Shown in pieces: positions 1 to 6,218 of a stretch of DNA of 11,754 nt (positions are counted from its first letter, which is position 1; every line of letters begins with the position of its first letter). The stretch comes from Cellvibrio sp. (GTDB lineage Bacteria; Pseudomonadota; Gammaproteobacteria; Pseudomonadales; Cellvibrionaceae): NCBI GenBank assembly GCA_003524365.1, contig DQHS01000109.1, positions 3,739 through 15,492 of the forward strand, written 5' to 3'. A model generated the notes under the pieces. The model saw only the letters and a program-made list of their open reading frames with translations. It made no database searches and was not told the DNA's origin. The translations under genes were made by a program, and so were the position numbers.

Positions 1-414
1 GTCGATAATAAAGTCGCCAGTTTTTCAGTGCCGCTCGGCGCAACTATTAATATGGACGGCACGGCGATTATGCAGGGCGTGGCCACCGTTTTTATCGCGC
101 AGGCTTATAATATTGATATTGGTATCGCCGGTTATTTGATGGTGATTTTGACTGCAACGCTCGCCTCGGTCGGCACTGCAGGTGTTCCCGGTGTGGGTTT
201 GGTTACGCTGGCGATGGTGCTGCAATCGGTGGGTTTGCCGGTTGAAGGCATTGCATTAATTATCGGCGTGGATCGCTTTTTAGATATGGTGCGCACAGCA
301 GTCAATGTGACCGGCGATGCGGCAGTATCGGTGATTGTCGGCAACAGCGAAAAAATGTTAGATCGCACTCGCTATGAAAATATGACATTAAATGCGGAGA
401 CAGATCCAGTTTAA
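1..414 (+). CDS. Dicarboxylate/amino acid:cation symporter (SDF/DAACS family), C-terminal fragment
   Basis: This is an inner-membrane secondary transporter that imports an acidic amino acid or C4-dicarboxylate with Na+ or H+. Only the last 137 residues are present; the reading frame is open from base 1, so the start lies upstream. What remains is the family's transport core. It has the NMDGT motif of the unwound TM7 at residues 17-21, the tip of re-entrant hairpin 2 (SVGTAGVPGVG, about residues 56-66), and the TM8 motif DRFLDMVRTAVNVTGD at about 91-106. In the archaeal homologue GltPh the equivalent Asp, Arg, Thr and Asn bind aspartate and ions. The Arg at about residue 98 is the residue that in this family favours acidic rather than neutral substrates. 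It ends in a short hydrophilic tail, and the acetyltransferase gene starts 20 bp later on the same strand without a visible terminator. The exact substrate and coupling ion cannot be read from this fragment. Confidence 0.93.
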   Translation, partial: VDNKVASFSVPLGATINMDGTAIMQGVATVFIAQAYNIDIGIAGYLMVILTATLASVGTAGVPGVGLVTLAMVLQSVGLPVEGIALIIGVDRFLDMVRTAVNVTGDAAVSVIVGNSEKMLDRTRYENMTLNAETDPV

Positions 415-434
415 AATCGAAAGGCGATAACCTT

Positions 435-1199
435 ATGCAGGCCAACAACTTTATTTTAGGCGACTATTTACAACGCATTGGATTCAGCAGAGATCCCACC
501 AGTGATGCAGAAGGTGTGCGTCAATTAATGCGCGCGCAATTACTGTCAGTACCGTTTGAAAATCTGGATGTACAGGCCGGTAAAATTGTCTCGCTCGCAC
601 CGGAAGATATTGTCGAAAAAATTATCTACCGTCGGCGCGGTGGTTATTGCTACGAGGTGAACGGGCTATTTGCAATGGCACTGACTGCGCTGGGCATTAA
701 CTACGACATCATTGGCGCACGTCCCATGTTTTATCCACAGCGCCGCCCCAAAAGCCATATGGTGCTGCTGGTAAAAATTGGCGCAGAGCGCTGGCTCTGC
801 GATACCGGTTTTGGCAGTTTTGGACTGCGCGCACCCATTGGCCTGCATCAACGAGGCGAGATCATAGCTCAAGACGATGAAAGCTTTTTGCTAGAACACA
901 ATGAACACGGAGAATATGTTGTAAAAGCACGAGTAAAAGGTAAGTGGCTCAATCAATTTTGTTTTGATATCCATCCTATGGAATGGATAGATTTTTCGCT
1001 ACCGAATTATTACAACTCCACTCATCCTGATGCTGTATTTGTAAAACAGTATTTGGTTATGCAACAGCACCCAAACGGACGCACGCTACTGTCTGGCAAT
1101 CTGTTGAAAAAAATGATGGGGGATCAAGAAGTTATAAGCGAGGTTTCACCCGCAGAGCTGAATGATGTTTTGCAGCGCGAGTTTGCGCTAAAACTTTGA
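435..1199 (+). CDS. nat: Arylamine N-acetyltransferase
   Basis: This is a cytoplasmic enzyme that moves an acetyl group from acetyl-CoA to arylamines, hydrazines or arylhydroxylamines by a ping-pong mechanism. The 254-residue protein is close to the usual bacterial NAT length (about 260-280). The cysteine-protease-like triad is visible: Cys72 in RRGGYCYEVNG, His108 in PKSHMVLLV and Asp123 in LCDTGFG. The conserved VPFENLDV segment (39-46) near the N terminus is also present. The start is an ATG preceded by AAAGG about 10 bases upstream. It lies 20 bp downstream of the symporter gene and could be co-transcribed with it, though their functions have no obvious link. It ends just before a strong hairpin terminator. 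The family assignment is secure; the natural substrate is unknown, and some NAT relatives act in secondary metabolism. Confidence 0.95.
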   Translation: MQANNFILGDYLQRIGFSRDPTSDAEGVRQLMRAQLLSVPFENLDVQAGKIVSLAPEDIVEKIIYRRRGGYCYEVNGLFAMALTALGINYDIIGARPMFYPQRRPKSHMVLLVKIGAERWLCDTGFGSFGLRAPIGLHQRGEIIAQDDESFLLEHNEHGEYVVKARVKGKWLNQFCFDIHPMEWIDFSLPNYYNSTHPDAVFVKQYLVMQQHPNGRTLLSGNLLKKMMGDQEVISEVSPAELNDVLQREFALKL

Positions 1200-1230
1200 T
1201 CCGTTAACCAACCAGTGACAGCTAAAAAAG

Positions 1231-1265
1231 AAAAAGCGGATGGCATTGCTGGCATCCGCTTTTTT
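1231..1265. terminator. Bidirectional rho-independent terminator
   Basis: A 12-bp stem (AAAAAGCGGATG, 1231-1242, against its complement at 1253-1264) encloses a 10-base loop. The stem has a GC-rich core, a T run on the plus strand and an A run on the left arm. It therefore works in both directions. It lies between the convergent acetyltransferase gene (stop at 1199) and the minus-strand gene ending at 1282, and probably terminates both. Confidence 0.88.
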
Positions 1266-1281
1266 ATGGCAGGCACAAGAG

Positions 1282-1980
1282 TTAATGCCGCGTTGCGCTG
1301 TCCGTATCAAACTCAACACTGATCGATAGATCCTCGACAAGACAAGGCCAACGCTCCAATTCTTCTGTCCAACCTTTGTCACGATGGGCGTTCACATAAT
1401 CGGTAATGTTGGCGCTTTCAAAATCGTGCTCGTTTAACAGCAATTCTGCCGAAAATAACACCGCCTGATCCAACTCGTTGGCAAAAGGTTCGCCAATTAA
1501 TTCGTGAGCAATCACATTGGCGACCGTCATATCCATAGGCGCGAGTGGAATACCACTTTTCGCCATAAAACGATCATTCACTTCTTCCAGCAAACGGTGC
1601 GCAAGATAAGCTTCATCCAATAAAGCCTCTAGCTGGCTGTGCGGATCAACAATCGACGGTGGCGACATAAAATAATCGCTCGCAATTTTTAACAACGGCT
1701 CAACATCTTTAGCGATGCCAGCCTCTTTCGCCATGCTGCGGATAGCATCGATAAAGTCGGGTACGTGCTTAATGTAGCGCACCACAAAATCGGCCAGCCC
1801 TTTGGCAGCTTGTTGCTCCGGTAATTTAATTGCGGTGTGCAAGCGCTTTTTACGGCACTCCACGAATTCCAGCAGTTTTCCAGTCGCAGAATCCTGCTCC
1901 TGCGCCTGCCGGATAAGCTGGCGAATAGGGTTTAAGGGGTCGCTCAATCTGTTTCTCTGATAGTCGCTATAGGTAATCAC
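1282..1980 (-). CDS. Hypothetical protein, helical, unknown function
   Basis: I do not recognise this family. With the GTG start at 1980 the protein has 232 residues, no signal peptide and no membrane segment, so it is probably cytoplasmic. It looks largely alpha-helical, with several amphipathic stretches rich in Leu, Ala, Glu and Arg (for example about residues 114-140). It has a Pro/Ser-containing break at SPPSIVDP (106-113), a motif-like segment ANVIAHELIGEPFANELD (154-171), and an acidic C-terminal end. I chose GTG 1980 because an AGGA lies 8 bases upstream and the protein then begins MITYSDYQRN. An in-frame ATG at 2010 and a TTG at 2055 would add 10 or 25 poorly structured residues without a good ribosome site. 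The gene is monocistronic in appearance: convergent with the acetyltransferase gene, and 176 bp downstream of the outer-membrane protein gene. Coding is likely because the frame is long and its composition resembles the neighbours. Confidence 0.75.
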   Translation of the reverse strand: MITYSDYQRNRLSDPLNPIRQLIRQAQEQDSATGKLLEFVECRKKRLHTAIKLPEQQAAKGLADFVVRYIKHVPDFIDAIRSMAKEAGIAKDVEPLLKIASDYFMSPPSIVDPHSQLEALLDEAYLAHRLLEEVNDRFMAKSGIPLAPMDMTVANVIAHELIGEPFANELDQAVLFSAELLLNEHDFESANITDYVNAHRDKGWTEELERWPCLVEDLSISVEFDTDSATRH

Positions 1981-1988
1981 ATTAGCAG

Positions 1989-1992
1989 TCCT
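1989..1992 (-). promoter_or_regulatory. Shine-Dalgarno AGGA supporting the GTG start at 1980
   Basis: On the minus strand AGGA is separated by 8 bases from GTG (1980-1978). No comparable site precedes the in-frame ATG at 2010 or TTG at 2055, so this decides the start of the hypothetical protein. Moderate support only. Confidence 0.5.
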
Positions 1993-2104
1993 GCATGATT
2001 CTGCTGACATTCGTAAGTCGCGCTTTAAAAGTAAACCATGACCAAGTAAACGCAAGTGAGTCTTAATACCGACTTTTTATAAAAACCTGAGTAACTAACG
2101 AAAT

Positions 2105-2138
2105 CGGCCTGAGGGATGTTTTTGGTGCCATCAGGCCG
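2105..2138 (-). terminator. Putative terminator hairpin after the outer-membrane protein gene
   Basis: A perfect 8-bp inverted repeat, CGGCCTGA (2105-2112) against TCAGGCCG (2131-2138), has an 18-base spacer. It lies 19 bp downstream of the stop of the minus-strand gene ending at 2157. On the minus strand it is followed only by a weak T-rich stretch (ATTTCGTT), so it is a poor intrinsic terminator. It may instead serve as an RNA 3' end stabiliser. Confidence 0.45.
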
Positions 2139-2156
2139 GAGCGCATTGAGATAAAT

Positions 2157-2786
2157 TTAGAATGCGCCGGAGAGCTTCAGACGAATGGTGTTATCCAGAT
2201 CGCCACTCAGGTATTGTTGAAACTGCACGCTTAGATCGAGACTTCCAAGGGTTTGCCCAACGCCCAACACGCCATAAGCCCCACCTTCTATATCGATATC
2301 TTCCGAGTAACAGTTGCTACAAGAACTAATAGCGCGCTCAGAATAGAGCATGCCGCTAACGCCTCCGCGCACAGTGAAAAAACTCATATTGTCTTGCCCA
2401 AAACGGTATTTGGGACCGTATTCAGCGAATATCATAATGGCGGTGGCATCGGATTCGGAGTAGTCAGTATCGCCCCAGTAATCTTCCACATACTGTGAAA
2501 ATTCAGCGTTATCGCGATAAAACAAAATGCTGGTGCCCAGCACCAATGTATTTTCAGTCTTGCTCGAATAGTACTCGGCTGCGCCACCGATGGCAGTGGC
2601 GGTGTCCTCAATCCATTGTTCGGCAGCGGCTTGAGAGTCGATAGTCACATGATCCACATGGCCGGACCAGCTCCACCCTGTGTAGTCAATATTATTGGGA
2701 TTGTTGCTTGAAGGCGCAGCTGCAAATGCGACTGATGTGAGCAGACTGGTACCTAGGAGACAGCTGGTTAATAGGGCATTGGCCAT
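2157..2786 (-). CDS. Predicted outer-membrane beta-barrel protein, function unknown
   Basis: The 209-residue precursor has a hydrophobic N-terminal segment and a signal peptidase I site after AFA at residue 22, giving a secreted protein of about 187 residues. The mature part is rich in Gly, Tyr, Ser and Asp. It shows alternating polar/hydrophobic beta-strand stretches (for example TLVLGTSILFY, IMIFAEYGPKYRFG, FFTVRGGVSGMLY, GGAYGVLGVGQ, SLDLSVQFQQYL) and ends in NTIRLKLSGAF. The terminal Phe after alternating hydrophobics is the usual signal for the BAM assembly machine. About seven or eight strands fit a small 8-stranded barrel. Two odd points are that the signal-peptide n-region has no Lys or Arg, and that a likely surface loop carries a CxxC pair (Cys156, Cys159). 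The ATG at 2786 is the first usable start, because an in-frame TGA lies 15 bases upstream. I cannot name the family. It is divergent from hisB. Confidence 0.78.
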   Translation of the reverse strand: MANALLTSCLLGTSLLTSVAFAAAPSSNNPNNIDYTGWSWSGHVDHVTIDSQAAAEQWIEDTATAIGGAAEYYSSKTENTLVLGTSILFYRDNAEFSQYVEDYWGDTDYSESDATAIMIFAEYGPKYRFGQDNMSFFTVRGGVSGMLYSERAISSCSNCYSEDIDIEGGAYGVLGVGQTLGSLDLSVQFQQYLSGDLDNTIRLKLSGAF

Positions 2787-2932
2787 AATAGTGATCCATC
2801 ATAAGTTGAAGACAGGTTGAAAAACGTGCGCAACATACTGGGATTAACGCAATTTGTAACGCGGGTTGAAAGGATTTTGGACGAAATAATCTGTATGACA
2901 ACTTAACAATCAGCCTAATAGCACGGCATTCC

Positions 2933-2961
2933 GTGAATTCGGCGCCCCAAGTCTATATAAT
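2933..2961 (+). promoter_or_regulatory. Candidate sigma-70 promoter for the his cluster
   Basis: A perfect TATAAT (2956-2961) lies about 50 bp upstream of the hisB start in a GC-richer context. The -35 region at 17-bp spacing (GTGAAT, 2933-2938) is a poor match to TTGACA, so an activator or upstream contacts may be needed. A small inverted repeat CACGG-CATT-CCGTG (2922-2935) overlaps the -35 area and could be a protein-binding site. The position fits a promoter for hisBHAF, but no his leader peptide or attenuator is visible between here and hisB. Confidence 0.45.
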
Positions 2962-3011
2962 TCGCGCATCTTTTTAGCGACGCAGCTCTCTGCCCCCGAG
3001 TGAACCAACCT

Positions 3012-3623
3012 ATGACCGACCCTATTGCGCCCAATCAACGAATTGCAACAGTGGCCCGCAACACCCTGGAAACTAAAATCAGCGTCAGCCTTAATCTGGA
3101 TGGCGCCGGTAAAGGCGTGTTCAAGACCGGCGTGCCTTTTCTTGAGCACATGATGGACCAGATCGCCCGCCACGGGATGATCGATCTGGACGTGACCTGC
3201 GACGGAGACACTCATATCGACGATCACCACTCGGTGGAAGATATCGGTATCACCATTGGCCAGGCGATTGCCAAAGCGGTAGGTGATAAAAAGGGCATTC
3301 GCCGTTACGGTCACGCCTATGTGCCACTCGATGAAGCCTTATCGCGTGTTGTTATCGACTTTTCCGGTCGCCCCGGTCTGGTCATGCAGATTCCGTTTAC
3401 GCAAAAGCGTGTCGGTCAGTTTGATGTGGAATTGTTTTGGGAGTTTTTTCAGGGCTTCGTGAACCACGCCGGAGTCACTCTGCACGTGGACAATCTGCGC
3501 GGCCACAATGCCCATCACCAGATCGAAACTGTGTTTAAAGCCTTCGGCCGTGCCCTAAGGATGGCGCTCGAACTCGACCCGCGCATGGAAGGCATCATGC
3601 CGTCTACCAAAGGTAGCCTCTGA
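3012..3623 (+). CDS. hisB: Imidazoleglycerol-phosphate dehydratase
   Basis: This enzyme dehydrates imidazole-glycerol phosphate to imidazole-acetol phosphate, the step after the HisH-HisF reaction in histidine synthesis. It is a cytoplasmic, Mn-dependent 24-mer in known family members. With the ATG at 3012 the protein is 203 residues, so it is the monofunctional type without the fused histidinol-phosphatase domain found in enterics. The two duplicated metal-binding motifs are intact: DDHHSVED (His72, His73, Glu76) and HNAHHQIE (His165, His168, His169, Glu172). The FLEHMMDQIARHG, RRYGHAYVPLDEALSR and C-terminal PSTKG segments are also conserved. An in-frame GTG at 3000 would add four residues; I prefer ATG 3012, which has a GAG about 11 bases upstream and gives a length nearer the usual 197. 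It is the first gene of the cluster; hisH begins 3 bases after its stop. Confidence 0.97.
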   Translation: MTDPIAPNQRIATVARNTLETKISVSLNLDGAGKGVFKTGVPFLEHMMDQIARHGMIDLDVTCDGDTHIDDHHSVEDIGITIGQAIAKAVGDKKGIRRYGHAYVPLDEALSRVVIDFSGRPGLVMQIPFTQKRVGQFDVELFWEFFQGFVNHAGVTLHVDNLRGHNAHHQIETVFKAFGRALRMALELDPRMEGIMPSTKGSL

Positions 3624-3626
3624 TTT

Positions 3627-4283
3627 ATGACAAATGGTAAACAGACCGTCGCCGTGATCGACTACGGCATGGGTAATCTCCACTCAGTGGCCAGCGCCCT
3701 GAGCCACGTCGCTCCCGAACAACAAGTAGTAGTAACGGCCGATCCCGCTGTAGTCGCCGCTGCCGACCGCGTAGTGTTCCCCGGTGTGGGTGCAATTCGC
3801 GACTGTATGGCCGAAATCAAACGCCTCGGCTTCGACAAATTGCTACGCGAGCAAATCGCCACTGGTAAACCGGTACTCGGCATTTGTGTGGGCATGCAGG
3901 CACTGATGGAGCACAGCGAAGAAAACGGCGGTGTAGATTGCATAGGTATCCTGCCGGGAAAAGTGCGCTTCTTCGGTGAAAACCATCAGGATGCGGCGGG
4001 AAACCACTTGAAAGTGCCGCATATGGGCTGGAATCAGGTCAAGCATAATGATCACCCGCTTTGGGCGGGTATCGAGCAGGATAGCCGATTCTATTTCGTG
4101 CACAGTTTTTATGTTTTTGCCAAAGATAGCGACATTATCGCGGCAACTTGCGATTACGGCGTGACATTTCATGCAGCATTGACCCGCAGCAACCTGTTTG
4201 CGGTGCAATTCCACCCGGAAAAAAGCCATACGGCAGGCCTACAACTGCTGAAGAATTTTTTACATTGGGATGGCAGGGCGTAA
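3627..4283 (+). CDS. hisH: Imidazole glycerol phosphate synthase, glutaminase subunit
   Basis: This is the class I glutamine amidotransferase that hydrolyses glutamine and channels ammonia to HisF, forming imidazole-glycerol phosphate and AICAR from PRFAR. The protein is 218 residues, normal for HisH. The catalytic triad is visible: Cys87 in the nucleophile elbow LGICVGMQ, then His196 and Glu198 in QFHPEKS. The N-terminal VIDYGMGNLHSV, the PGVGA loop at 52-56 and PHMGWN (131-136) are typical of HisH rather than of other amidotransferases. The ATG lies 3 bases after the hisB stop, so translation is probably coupled. The stop is followed within 5 bp by the first of a series of REP-like palindromes that separate it from hisA. 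Confidence 0.97.
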   Translation: MTNGKQTVAVIDYGMGNLHSVASALSHVAPEQQVVVTADPAVVAAADRVVFPGVGAIRDCMAEIKRLGFDKLLREQIATGKPVLGICVGMQALMEHSEENGGVDCIGILPGKVRFFGENHQDAAGNHLKVPHMGWNQVKHNDHPLWAGIEQDSRFYFVHSFYVFAKDSDIIAATCDYGVTFHAALTRSNLFAVQFHPEKSHTAGLQLLKNFLHWDGRA

Positions 4284-4287
4284 ATCA

Positions 4288-4311
4288 GGGCGCGGCAAGC
4301 AGCGCCCCTAC
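4288..4311. repeat. REP-like palindrome, family 1, single copy A (inverted)
   Basis: This 24-base imperfect palindrome (GGGCGC... to ...GCGCCCCTAC) ends in CTAC, that is, it begins GTAG on the minus strand. It starts 5 bp after the hisH stop. It matches the copy at 4418-4441 at 22 of 24 positions, and the reverse complement of the copy at 4325-4348 at 22 of 24. A G-rich/C-rich stem flanking a GCAAGC centre can fold on itself or with the neighbouring copy. Confidence 0.85.
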
Positions 4312-4324
4312 GGGCGGCAATGAT

Positions 4325-4441
4325 GTAGGGGCGCCGCTTGCTGCGCCCAAAAACGCGCCAAAAAACTGCGTCCAACAATACGCAATTTGTTTTATCCCCA
4401 TATACACAACGATTATCGGGTGCTGCAAGCAGCGCCCCTAC
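4325..4441. repeat. REPIN-like inverted pair, family 1 (copies B and C), hisH-hisA gap
   Basis: Copy B (4325-4348) begins GTAGGGGCGCCGCTTG and copy C (4418-4441) ends CAAGCAGCGCCCCTAC, so two GTAG-headed palindromes face each other as an outward-bounded pair. They span 117 bp with a 69-bp AT-richer middle. GTAG followed by an imperfect hairpin is the signature described for REP sequences that are substrates of RAYT (TnpA-REP) transposases, and an inverted pair is a REPIN. With copy A it forms a cluster of three that fills nearly the whole 170-bp gap. Copy C ends 12 bp before the hisA ATG. Family membership is judged by form only, since the genome copy number is unseen. Confidence 0.82.
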
Positions 4442-4453
4442 GTGAGACAGAAG

Positions 4454-5185
4454 ATGCTGATTATCCCCGCAATTGATTTAAAAGACGGCCAATGTGTGCG
4501 CTTGCGCCAGGGTTTGATGGATGATTCCACCGTGTTTTCCGATGATCCCGTCGCGATGGCAGCACAATGGGTGCAACAAGGCTGTCGCCGTTTGCATCTG
4601 GTCGACCTGAACGGCGCCTTTGAAGGCAAGCCTGTTAATGGTGGCGTTGTCACCGCTATCGCTAAAGCCTACCCGAAGTTGCCGATCCAAATCGGCGGCG
4701 GTATCCGCAGCGCAGAAACCATTGAGTACTACCTGAATGCCGGCGTGGAATACGTGATTATCGGCACCAAAGCGGTAAAAGAGCCGCAGTTTGTGACCGA
4801 TATGTGCAAACAATTTCCCGGTCATATCATTGTCGGCCTCGACGCCAAAGACGGTTGGGTAGCTACCGATGGCTGGGCAGAAGTCTCCAACATACAGGCG
4901 AGTGAACTGGCCGAACGTTTTGAACAGGACGGAGTGAGTAGCATCGTCTACACCGACATAGCCCGCGACGGCATGATGCAAGGCGTGAATGTACAGGCGA
5001 CTGTCGCTATGGCGCAGGCCTCCAGCATCCCAATTATCGCCTCCGGCGGCGTGACCAATATGGACGATATTATTGCGCTCAAAGCCGAGTCCCATAAGGG
5101 TATCTGTGGTGCCATCACCGGTCGTGCGATTTACGAAGGCACGCTGACCATGGCAGAAGCGCAGGCCTACTGCGATGCCAATTAA
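4454..5185 (+). CDS. hisA: Phosphoribosylformimino-5-aminoimidazole carboxamide ribotide isomerase
   Basis: This enzyme isomerises ProFAR to PRFAR, the substrate of HisH-HisF. It is a 243-residue (beta/alpha)8 barrel, the normal length. The N-terminal MLIIPAIDLKDGQCVRL carries the catalytic Asp8. The second catalytic residue is Asp130 in HIIVGLDAKDG, and the half-barrel phosphate-binding signatures IQIGGGIRS (78-86) and IIASGGV are present. YTDIARDGMMQG also distinguishes HisA from HisF. The start is the ATG at 4454, with GAG 7 bases upstream. A longer open frame reaches back into hisH and the repeats, but it has no family support. The gene is separated from hisH by 170 bp of palindromic repeats and from hisF by 197 bp containing another pair, which is unusual for a normally compact his operon. 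Confidence 0.97.
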   Translation: MLIIPAIDLKDGQCVRLRQGLMDDSTVFSDDPVAMAAQWVQQGCRRLHLVDLNGAFEGKPVNGGVVTAIAKAYPKLPIQIGGGIRSAETIEYYLNAGVEYVIIGTKAVKEPQFVTDMCKQFPGHIIVGLDAKDGWVATDGWAEVSNIQASELAERFEQDGVSSIVYTDIARDGMMQGVNVQATVAMAQASSIPIIASGGVTNMDDIIALKAESHKGICGAITGRAIYEGTLTMAEAQAYCDAN

Positions 5186-5197
5186 GAATGGGAGTCG

Positions 5198-5341
5198 GTA
5201 GGTTGGCACTGAGGTACGAAGCCCAGCATGACCATCTTGCCGCAACAACAAAAAATCGAAAATTGTGATGGCCGCTTTAAAAACGTCACGTGCGTTCTGC
5301 GAGCCAAAGGGGTTGGGCTTCGCACCTCAGCACCAACCTAC
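5198..5341. repeat. REPIN-like inverted pair, family 2, hisA-hisF gap
   Basis: Left arm 5198-5225 (starting GTAGGTTGGCACTGAGG) and right arm 5314-5341 (ending CCTCAGCACCAACCTAC) are 28-base inverted repeats matching at 25 of 28 positions, with an 88-bp middle. Each arm starts with GTAG when read inward from its end. The right arm also folds on itself (GGTTGG with CCAACC). The sequence is unrelated to the family 1 repeats, but the architecture is the same. The whole unit is about 144 bp, so a small non-autonomous element (MITE) is the alternative label. No target-site duplication is evident. It begins 12 bp after the hisA stop and ends 41 bp before hisF. Confidence 0.82.
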
Positions 5342-5382
5342 ACAGCACCCTGAATCAAGTTTGGATACGAGACGTTAAGCTT

Positions 5383-6156
5383 ATGGCACTCGCAAAACGC
5401 ATAATTCCCTGCCTCGATGTCGACAATGGCCGCGTGGTCAAAGGCGTGCAATTTCTGGATATTCGCGATGCGGGTGATCCGGTGGAAATCGCCAAGCGCT
5501 ATAATCTGGAAGGCGCAGATGAAATTACCTTCCTTGATATCACCGCGACCCATGAAGGGCGTGATACCACAGTACACACGGTAGAGAAGATCGCCAGCGA
5601 AGTGTTTATCCCTCTCACCGTGGGCGGCGGTATTCGCACGGTGGATGATATTCGCACCATGCTTAACGCCGGTGCGGACAAAGTGGGAATCAACTCCGCC
5701 GCTGTTTTTAATCCTGATTTTGTTAAAGCCGCGTCAGACCGCTTTGGTGCTCAATGCATTGTTGTGGCAATTGATGCCAAAAAAGTTAGCGCTGAAGGTG
5801 AAGAGCCGCGCTGGGAAATTTTCACCCACGGCGGACGCAAACCGACTGGCATCAATGCTGTCGAGTGGGCAATCCGCATGGCGGAATACGGCGCGGGCGA
5901 GATTCTACTTACCAGTATGGATGGCGACGGCACTAAAAAAGGCTACGATTTGGGTGTCACCCGCGCGATTAGCGATGCAGTGTCGGTGCCGGTAATTGCC
6001 TCGGGTGGTGTAGGTAATCTGCAGCATTTGGTGGATGGCGTAACACTTGGCCGCGCGGATGCAGTTTTGGCAGCAAGTATTTTCCACTTCCGCGAATACA
6101 CCGTGCCACAAGCTAAAGAGTTTATGCGCGCACAGGGAATTGAAGTACGTTTGTAA
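5383..6156 (+). CDS. hisF: Imidazole glycerol phosphate synthase, cyclase subunit
   Basis: This is the cyclase half of the HisH-HisF complex. It uses ammonia from HisH to convert PRFAR into imidazole-glycerol phosphate plus AICAR. With the ATG at 5383 it has 257 residues, as expected. It is a (beta/alpha)8 barrel with catalytic Asp12 in RIIPCLDVDNGRVVKG and Asp131 in CIVVAIDAKK. Phosphate-binding loops are TVGGGIRT (79-86) and VIASGGVG, and LLTSMDGDGTKKGYD is a HisF hallmark. The start was chosen because the canonical N terminus MALAKRIIPCLDV begins here. An upstream in-frame ATG-free extension would read through the repeat. A GAG about 11 bases upstream is a weak ribosome site. It is the last gene of this his cluster and is followed 25 bp later by a strong terminator. 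hisI, hisE and the other his genes are not in the window. Confidence 0.97.
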   Translation: MALAKRIIPCLDVDNGRVVKGVQFLDIRDAGDPVEIAKRYNLEGADEITFLDITATHEGRDTTVHTVEKIASEVFIPLTVGGGIRTVDDIRTMLNAGADKVGINSAAVFNPDFVKAASDRFGAQCIVVAIDAKKVSAEGEEPRWEIFTHGGRKPTGINAVEWAIRMAEYGAGEILLTSMDGDGTKKGYDLGVTRAISDAVSVPVIASGGVGNLQHLVDGVTLGRADAVLAASIFHFREYTVPQAKEFMRAQGIEVRL

Positions 6157-6180
6157 TTGCTGAACAGATTGTAAAAAAGA

Positions 6181-6213
6181 CGAAAAAGGGCGCCCACAGA
6201 GCGCCCTTTTTCG
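6181..6213. terminator. Strong bidirectional terminator between hisF and the DUF6316-like gene
   Basis: A perfect 13-bp stem, CGAAAAAGGGCGC (6181-6193) with its complement at 6201-6213, has a 7-base loop. On the plus strand the right arm carries TTTTT for hisF. On the minus strand the arm ends TTTTT and is followed by a further TTTTTT for the small gene ending at 6234. It fits termination in both directions. Confidence 0.92.
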
Positions 6214-6218
6214 TGTCC

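Noticed and set aside
435..2786. A multi-gene defence or biosynthetic system built from the acetyltransferase, the unknown protein and the barrel protein
   Set aside because: The genes are on different strands and separated by terminators, with no toxin, nuclease, ATPase or reverse transcriptase signature. Nothing ties them together.
3000..3011. GTG start for hisB
   Set aside because: It adds only four residues beyond an ATG. The ATG at 3012 gives a length nearer to known HisB, although GTG cannot be fully excluded.
4148..4453. Long in-frame N-terminal extension of hisA reaching into hisH and across the repeats
   Set aside because: HisA proteins start at MLIIPAIDLKDG. The extension is a translation of repeat DNA and overlaps hisH by over 130 bases, and ATG 4454 has its own ribosome-site candidate.
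4284..4453. CRISPR-like array of repeats between hisH and hisA
   Set aside because: The three units are in mixed orientation, unequally spaced (13 and 69 bp), and are themselves palindromic. They lack regular spacers and there are no cas genes nearby.
4284..4453. Intrinsic terminator between hisH and hisA
   Set aside because: The strong A-B stem is not followed by a T run on the plus strand, so it is better read as repeat DNA than as a terminator.
4843..5251. Long open frames on the minus strand opposite hisA, including one of 257 codons (4478-5251)
   Set aside because: The plus-strand HisA match is complete with catalytic residues. The opposite frame has no recognisable motif and arises from codon bias.
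5290..5382. Upstream extension of hisF from an earlier start
   Set aside because: It would translate the right arm of the family 2 repeat. The canonical HisF N terminus begins at 5383.
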